This document shows, one piece after another, positions 58,182-64,000 of a stretch of 64,000 nt of DNA. The stretch comes from Brachypterus glaber. Lineage: Eukaryota; Arthropoda; Insecta; Coleoptera; Kateretidae. How positions within the stretch are numbered: the first letter of the stretch is position 1; every line of letters begins with the position of its first letter. A program made the position numbers and the translations under genes. The notes under the pieces were generated by a model. The model searched no databases, was not told the DNA's origin, and saw nothing but the letters and a program-made list of their open reading frames with translations. The stretch spans positions 35,057,026 through 35,121,025 of the forward strand of contig OY294048.1 in assembly GCA_958510825.1 (NCBI GenBank). The letters run 5' to 3'.

Positions 58182-59038
58182 ATACTATTCACAGCACATG
58201 CGCAAGAATAGTATTATACGGTAGTTTCGAATTTTCAAAAAAAATTAAAAATTTTCCTAGACAAAAAATTCTTGTCCATCTGTCGGAAAACTCAAGAACG
58301 AATATTCTGATCGAATTAAATTTTTCAGTAAAAATCGGGTTCTACAAGGGGAAGATGTTTTTGAAAGTATTCCCTCCAAAACCAAAAATTTATTACGGGT
58401 TAAACTTCAAAAAAAAACTATAAGAAAATTCCGATTAAGGTAACTTTTTTTAGGAAATAACACATTTATTATAGTAGTAGTTTATTTACGGAAATTCCAT
58501 TTTAACAATAATAAATATAAAAAATATCAATACATATCACAATATAAATCACAAGTTATACATATCTAAAACTAACCTATTCAGGTCCCGAGAACTAAGT
58601 TGCCTTTTAAAATTATAAGGATTAATTCTACCAATTTTAGTAATCCCTCCAAAAACAAAAAAGTTATGGGGGTTAAAAAATAAATAAAAGAAGTATCATT
58701 AAAAAAATAACCGTTTTTTTGCAAAAAGAAAAAATTGAAACAAGTTTTTTTTTTATTTTTTTCTCTATTCGCAAAAATAAAATTAAAAAAAAAATAAGAA
58801 AAAATTTGAATTTTTTTATTTTTTGTTTTCAATTTTTTTTCGTTTTTTTTATAAAGAAAATTAAAAACAAAATTTGGATTTTTTTTTATTTTTTTCGTTT
58901 TTCAAAAAAAAAATAATTTTTTTTAAGATTTAAATTAAAAAAAAGTTTTTTTTATTGAAAATGATTTTTTTATGGCATTTACTGTGAATAGTATAATGGA
59001 ATGCGTAGCATTACATATCTTCACGGCTTGTTTTTTTT
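58182..59038 (-). repeat. Rep-A, full-length reverse copy
   Basis: Starts with the hairpin ATACTATTCACAGCACATGC, then AGAATAGTATTATACGGTAG, TTGTCCATCTGTCGG (microsatellite trace) and CTCAAGAACGAATATTC. Low-complexity A/T sequence follows, and it ends TATCTTCACGGCTTG. Interrupted by a 139-bp insertion (58473-58611). Confidence 0.75.
58473..58611 (-). mobile_element. Probable LINE 3' end inserted in Rep-A
   Basis: Removing these bases restores ATTATAAGGAT as in other Rep-A copies. ATTATA is present on both sides as a likely target duplication. On the minus strand the insert ends AAATAAACTACTACT, resembling a poly(A) signal and short tandem tail of a 5'-truncated non-LTR element. No coding sequence is left. 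Confidence 0.55.
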
Positions 59039-59440
59039 ATAGTTTATGCAATTTTGTAATGGGAATTTAATAGCAGTAGTCTAAAACCGGCAGTCCGTGA
59101 ATTTAATTCAGATCTTTTGATTGCATGATATATGTCATTAAACTTTAGATAAATACATTTTATTTTTTTATTTTTTGCTTTCTAAAAAGAATCGACGAAA
59201 TTTATTTTTTTTTTAGTCATCTTTTTCATAATTAAATCGAAACTATTCATTAATTACGTTTTTTACAAATAAATCGACTAATCTGCGGAAAAAACACAGT
59301 AACATACATTTGGATTGGTCTTATGTAAAAGAGTATACTCTCATGTAAAAAATGTGGGTTACAGTGTTTTTCCGCGTGACAGCCGCAATAGTATTGTTAT
59401 ATTTTTGTTTCATACCGTAAAGTTAACTATTTAAATAAAA
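59039..59440. other. AT-rich stretch, nothing recognised
   Basis: No gene or repeat structure is seen. Confidence 0.4.
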
Positions 59441-59558
59441 GAAGCTTGCATAAGAACATAAAACATAAGAATGCGATGCCGTGATTGGCTTACAAGATAC
59501 ATGATAGCACATCAAGCCAATCACGGCACCGCATTCTTATGTATTACGTTCTTATGCG
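59441..59558. mobile_element. Small hairpin MITE, family L copy 2
   Basis: AAGCTTGCATAAGAACATAA and GATGCCGTGATTGGCTT as at 53107-53250, with the opposite arm CAAGCCAATCACGGCACC...TTCTTATGCGAG. Confidence 0.8.
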
Positions 59559-59685
59559 AGACTGTGGATATGCTCTTAAACTGCATAAGCACAGGTTATA
59601 ATTCGTTACGTCTTGTAAAGGCTATTTTTTTTCATATCTTTTATAGGATACATTCTATCAAAATATAAATTTTATGCCAATAAAT

Positions 59686-60717
59686 AAGTACTTGAATTTT
59701 AAGCAGAATTAACTAACAAAACTTTTTATCACCCTGCTGAAAATGACGGGTCTGGGCGGGTTAAAATGGTGCATAAACCGAACTTGAGCGGATGAAGTTC
59801 ACCCGCTCAAGTCCGGTCTATGCAACATTTATACACTCGCAGACCCGTCATTTTCAATACGGCAATACTAGATTTAAAATAGAAAAAAAAGCTTTGTATT
59901 TTATACACATGCACGTGTATATTTCTCAGCATTTTTTACTCACTTCCAGAATACATAAATAGAAGAATGACATTTGGCATTCATATAGAGAATAACCATA
60001 GAGATGGAAAGAGAACTATTAGTCCAGCCTGCGCAAGATTATTTTGTGACAGAACGGGGCAGCGAAATGACGTAACGCAATATATCTGACCTTGCGCAGT
60101 ATGCATCTCTATCAGCTGTGAAATGCTGTCGGTCGTAAAACAATTCATCACCCCAGTATTCATTTGTCTTATCTCCAAAAATTCCTCAGTAAAAATCTTA
60201 AAATAGAGATATGGCAAACCAATACTGGGGTGACGAATTATTAGTAGTTGGTTTATACTGTCAGATAGTCGTTTGTTACTGTTAATTTTTTGACTTGTAC
60301 TGTGTTTTAATTGTTTTTTGCTGCATTTGTTTATAACTTTAAACCTAACCTGTATTGTTGCTTTATGAAGAGCAAAGGGTCAATCCCTGGTGTACTCAAA
60401 GTAGATGTATAAAATCCCGAAACTCAAACACACCTCGAAAAATTCTTATAAAATAATTTTAAAAAACTATTTCGACGTTTCTTCGTAGATATTTATTGTT
60501 TTTTGTTGAATTTTTTACAATTTTTATTTGACACACGAAACTAAGGTTAAAAATACTCGTCAAGAACAACAATGGTAGTGCGCATGTGCAAGTTTTACTC
60601 AGATGCGCTAGGCACATTTATCACAGAATTCCGCAACGCCTTTGGAGGTCTTTCCTTGTCTATGAGAATAACCCACCGAAATTATAAAAAAATTGAAAAT
60701 TAATCCCTGACTTTCTT
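59686..60717 (+). repeat. Tandem duplication, unit 1 (1,032 bp)
   Basis: Begins AAGTACTTGAATTTTAAGC. It contains a hairpin of the GACGGGTCT/AGACCCGTC type (59741-59865) with an inner ACTTGAGCGG/CCGCTCAAGT stem. It also has inverted AATACTGGGGTGA sequences (60147-60240) and TGCGCAAG/CTTGCGCA near AGAGAT/ATCTCT. No gene. The 78-codon frame 59981-60217 is duplicated only because the DNA is. Confidence 0.95.
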
Positions 60718-61749
60718 AAGTACTTGAATTTTAAGCAGAATTAACTAACAAAACTTTTTATCACCCTGCTGAAAATGACGGGTCTGGGCGGGTTAAAATG
60801 GTGCATAAACCGAACTTGAGCGGATGAAGTTCACCCGCTCAAGTCCGGTCTATGCAACATTTATACACTCGCAGACCCGTCATTTTCAATACGGCAATAC
60901 TAGATTTAAAATAGAAAAAAAAGCTTTGTATTTTATACACATGCACGTGTATATTTCTCAGGATTTTTTACTCACTTCCAGAATACATAAATAGAAGAAT
61001 GACATTTGGCATTCATATAGAGAATAACCATAGAGATGGAAAGAGAACTATTAGTCCAGCCTGCGCAAGATTATTTTGTGACAGAACGGGGCAGCGAAAT
61101 GACGTAACGCAATATATCTGACCTTGCGCAGTATGCATCTCTATCAGCTGTGAAATGCTGTCGGTCGTAAAACAATTCATCACCCCAGTATTCATTTGTC
61201 TTATCTCCAAAAATTCCTCAGTAAAAATCTTAAAATAGAGATATGGCAAACCAATACTGGGGTGACGAATTATTAGTAGTTGGTTTATACTGTCAGATAG
61301 TCGTTTGTTACTGTTAATTTTTTGACTTGTACTGTGTTTTAATTGTTTTTTGCTGCATTTGTTTATAACTTTAAACCTAACCTGTATTGTTGCTTTATGA
61401 AGAGCAAAGGGTCAATCCCTGGTGTACTCAAAGTAGATGTATAAAATCCCGAAACTCAAACACACCTCGAAAAATTCTTATAAAATAATTTTAAAAAACT
61501 ATTTCGACGTTTCTTCGTAGATATTTATTGTTTTTTGTTGAATTTTTTACAATTTTTATTTGACACACGAAACTAAGGTTAAAAATACTCGTCAAGAACA
61601 ACAATGGTAGTGCGCATGTGCAAGTTTATCTCAGATGCGCTAGGCACATTTATCACAGAATTCCGCAACGCCTTTGGAGGTCTTTCCTTGTCTATGAGAA
61701 TAACCCACCGAAATTATAAAAAAATTGAAAATTAATCCCTGACTTTCTT
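60718..61749 (+). repeat. Tandem duplication, unit 2 (1,032 bp)
   Basis: Differs from unit 1 at only a few bases by eye (for example CAGCATTTTTT versus CAGGATTTTTT, and GTTTTACTCAG versus GTTTATCTCAG). Head-to-tail with no spacer. Either a very recent duplication or an assembly error that kept two haplotypes in series. Confidence 0.95.
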
Positions 61750-62202
61750 AATCACCTCATTTGAAGGATTATTAAACACATCATGAAATATAATCCTAAG
61801 TTAAAATTCCTACAGTATCCAAAGCATTCAGGACCACTTTTTATTTACCTTGCTCACTGTAAAATAAGGATGTACTGTGACATTCATTGTTTAGTAAGGA
61901 AATATAAATATTTAGGTTAAAGTAGTCATAACAATAATATATTCCAAAACGTGATACTCTTATTATTCTGACTTTTATAGGGTTATTATATGATGGTTTT
62001 TAAGTTTCTATCCTCAAAATTTACCCGAGATCAAAAACATTCATATACAAATGTTTTTAATCGAATTCTGAACATCTTTCAGAAAATCTGTATAACCGGG
62101 GTATTAAGTGCATGAATTTTGTTACAATATGCGTTAGGTAATACTTGAACGTTCCCTTACATGCTGTGAATAGTAGCAAAATTAATTAACATTTTTTTTT
62201 CA
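61750..62202. other. Non-coding stretch
   Basis: No gene. A diverged family Q end (TACTTGAACGTTCCC) lies at 62141-62156. Confidence 0.4.
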
Positions 62203-62373
62203 GTACTAGATTTAAAATAGAAAAAAATCTGTGTATTTTATACACATGCAAGAGTATATTTCTCAGGATTCTTTACTCACTTCCAGAATACATAGATAGA
62301 AGAATGACATTTGGCATTCATATAGAGAATAACCCATCGACAAAAAAATTGAAAATTAACCCCTGGCTTTTTA
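62203..62373 (+). repeat. Internally deleted third copy of the 1,032-bp unit
   Basis: Matches the unit from TACTAGATTTAAAATAG through CATTCATATAGAGAATAACC, then jumps to the last about 45 bases of the unit (CATCGACAAAAAAATTGAAAA-like). The join lies on GAGAATAACC, which occurs at both deletion points of the full unit. Confidence 0.8.
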
Positions 62374-62851
62374 ATTAATCGAACGTTCCCTTATGGGCCT
62401 ATAAGAAATGAGCTTACAGGAGTCACAAAATAGAAAAATAAATATGATGCTTTTGAGCTCAAGAGCGCGCTTATATTTTGGGAGTATATCGGGAGAAAAC
62501 GCAATATCTGTGAAAAGTATACTATGGAATGCGAAGCGATACATATCTTCACGGCTTGTTTAAATTGTTGCAATGAAAAATGCATTTTAAATTAATGTAA
62601 ACAAACTTCCTGAAACGCTGCTAAATTATTAAAAATACCTTGTACTCAATTAGCATATCAAGTTACATTTTAATTGTTTATAAACACAACATAATAATAT
62701 GTAACAGTAGCTAAACACGGCGTTCCTGAAAGATTATAAGATGAAGTAGCTCTACAACAAAAACTGACTAAGTACATTAAAATTTAAATATTGAACAAAA
62801 CAAATTAAGCTGTTTCGATTGTAATGGATCTTGAACTTTTTCATAACTTAT
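62374..62851. other. Non-coding stretch with Rep-A end
   Basis: A Rep-A terminus in reverse orientation lies at 62505-62562 (GAATGCGAAGCGATACATAT...CACGGCTTG). GATGAAGTAGCTCTACA recurs from about 17780. No gene. Confidence 0.5.
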
Positions 62852-63009
62852 ATTTTTCTTTGTTACATAGTGTCGTTATGTTATATTTCAATATTGATTG
62901 TTGAAAGATATTATACATTGCTATGGATTTTACCCTTAAAAATCTTAAACATCTATAATTACTGTCAAAAATGAAAGTTATCTAAAAACACTATGTAACA
63001 AAGAAAAAT
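62852..63009. repeat. 158-bp inverted-end repeat
   Basis: TTTTTCTTTGTTACATAGTG at the left is exactly complementary to the right end (CACTATGTAACAAAGAAAAA). The interior is AT-rich. It is a possible MITE, just left of the gap. Confidence 0.7.
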
Positions 63010-63025
63010 TTAGTTTGCATAAAAC

Positions 63026-63225
63026 NNNNNNNNNNNNNNNNNNNNNNNNNNNNNNNNNNNNNNNNNNNNNNNNNNNNNNNNNNNNNNNNNNNNNNNNNNN
63101 NNNNNNNNNNNNNNNNNNNNNNNNNNNNNNNNNNNNNNNNNNNNNNNNNNNNNNNNNNNNNNNNNNNNNNNNNNNNNNNNNNNNNNNNNNNNNNNNNNNN
63201 NNNNNNNNNNNNNNNNNNNNNNNNN
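63026..63225. other. Assembly gap, 200 Ns
   Basis: Exactly 200 undetermined bases, a typical scaffold placeholder, so the true distance is unknown. Confidence 0.99.
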
Positions 63226-63610
63226 TACGTATAGCTACAGCAAATTATAGTTTTCTGGTCAATATAAAATATAGTCGGTTAAAACGAAATTAGAATACCA
63301 ATTATTTTACACTGTTAAAAATGCCTACCGAATATTTAGCAGCTGAAGTTGAAGCATTATAATGATTCATAATATTTATAACCTAAAATAATTTAGGATT
63401 TAAATCGTTAATTTTGATGAAAATCAATTAAATCCAAAATATTTTTTATTCGAATCTTGACTTCTGACCCCTCCCCCAAAAAAGAAATCAGAAAATTGAA
63501 AAAAATCTGAAAACTAATTTTAGTTTTTAAATAAGGCGTACGAAAAACGGGCTTACGGCTAGTATTCCTATATAACAAGAACCTAGAACCTAGAAATAGA
63601 TGGCGCACAA
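63226..63610. other. Non-coding stretch
   Basis: Nothing recognised. Confidence 0.4.
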
Positions 63611-63835
63611 GTCTACATCAATCTAATGGCTATATTCCTTTTGCGAGTAAAGTCTAAAAACGTTTTCTTAATCAGCGTGCAGAGTTGACTCTTGGTACTG
63701 AAGAGGGCCAGCAGCCCGAAACTGCAGTCTACCAATATCACTCTGTACGATGATTAGAAAATAGATTGATGGAATAATAAATTAATATTTTTATAATTTT
63801 GTTTAAAATTAAAAATTTCTGTCCTTAAGAACCTT
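63611..63835 (+). mobile_element. Retrozyme-like or Penelope-LTR-like repeat (copy 2)
   Basis: Starts with the GTCTACATCAATCTAATGG block that ends copy 1 at 3.5 kb. It runs through the ribozyme (63681-63744) and ends with the right arm (ATTAGAAAATAGATTGATGG ... AAAATTTCTGTC) that starts the tail of copy 1. The two copies are thus circularly permuted with respect to each other, as expected if the source is a tandem or circular unit. The left 48-nt arm seen in copy 1 is reduced here to TTTTCTTAATCA. Confidence 0.65.
63681..63744 (+). ncRNA. Type I hammerhead ribozyme, apparently complete
   Basis: Self-cleaving RNA motif. The core CTGAAGA is at 63698-63704 (position 7 of the core may be any base). 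Stem II is GGGC 63705-63708 with GCCC 63714-63717 and loop CAGCA. GAAA is at 63718-63721. Stem III is ACT 63721-63723 with AGT 63726-63728 over a 2-base loop. Cleavage is predicted after C63729 (GTC). Stem I is TTGGTA 63692-63697 with TACCAA 63730-63735, all six pairs perfect. It is extended across an internal loop by TGA/TCA and, after a bulge, AGAG/CTCT (63681-63684 with 63741-63744). The very short stem III fits hammerheads of Penelope-like elements and animal retrozymes, which often act as dimers. Activity is inferred, not shown. Confidence 0.8.
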
Positions 63836-64000
63836 TTAGATTCAAAGTTTTCAAAACACTAAAGTCCACAGACCGACATGTCATGACAGTTTAATAGTAA
63901 CGAAATATTCAGTTACAAACGGATAGGAAGTTATGATCCTGTACAAATATACTTTTTCTACGACTGCTTTAGAATGTAAGCAAATACACACACTTTTCAA

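Noticed and set aside
58719..58916. Phe/Lys-rich open frames on both strands
   Set aside because: Translation of A/T homopolymer-rich Rep-A sequence.
59981..61249. Two identical 78-codon frames
   Set aside because: They are identical only because of the recent 1,032-bp tandem duplication. No motif and no start context.

Overview
The window is AT-rich, gene-poor eukaryotic DNA, most likely from an insect and perhaps a beetle. The grounds are the insect-type SLC22 transporter exon, the Jockey-like and mariner-type element remnants, a tRNA-derived SINE, splice-type intron signals, and very dense nested foldback elements. I cannot name the species. Only one stretch looks like host coding sequence: an exon at about 3622-4002 on the minus strand, the N-terminal exon of an organic cation transporter-like (SLC22) gene. 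Nearly everything else is mobile or repeat DNA in different stages of decay.

Layout. 0.2-5 kb: foldback elements, a hammerhead-type retrozyme or Penelope-LTR-like repeat (3181-3535), and the SLC22 exon. 5.2-7.1 kb: a tRNA-derived SINE with 13-bp target duplications next to the 3' end of a broken non-LTR retrotransposon. 7.9-11.8 kb: fragments of a dispersed family called Rep-A here, then a second non-LTR retrotransposon with an unbroken reverse transcriptase C-terminal half. 13.5-15.6 kb: a repeat interrupted by an 'E' element built of short palindromic words, with an uninterrupted copy of the same repeat nearby. 16.5-23.2 kb: several terminal-inverted-repeat (TIR) elements and a nearly perfect 336-bp hairpin. 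26.7-28.5 kb: a dead mariner/Tc1-like transposon with TIRs of about 300 bp. 28.5-58 kb: layer upon layer of MITEs, many with ends of the form TA-CAG...CTG-TA, two more 'E' elements, and further Rep-A copies. 59.7-61.7 kb: a near-identical tandem duplication of 1,032 bp with an internally deleted third copy. 63.03-63.23 kb: a gap of 200 Ns. 63.6-63.8 kb: a second retrozyme-like copy carrying what looks like a complete type I hammerhead ribozyme.

How the parts relate. The mariner-like copy and the TA-flanked CAG...CTG MITEs look like an autonomous/non-autonomous set. The non-LTR elements could supply reverse transcriptase for the SINE. The hammerhead repeat is the most interesting item. It has all the conserved core bases, a perfect stem II, a 6-bp stem I extended by a long imperfect stem, and a stem III so short that it suggests action as a dimer or tandem repeat. 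Those traits are known for hammerheads of Penelope-like elements and animal retrozymes. All family assignments come from reading motifs by eye; no searches were run.
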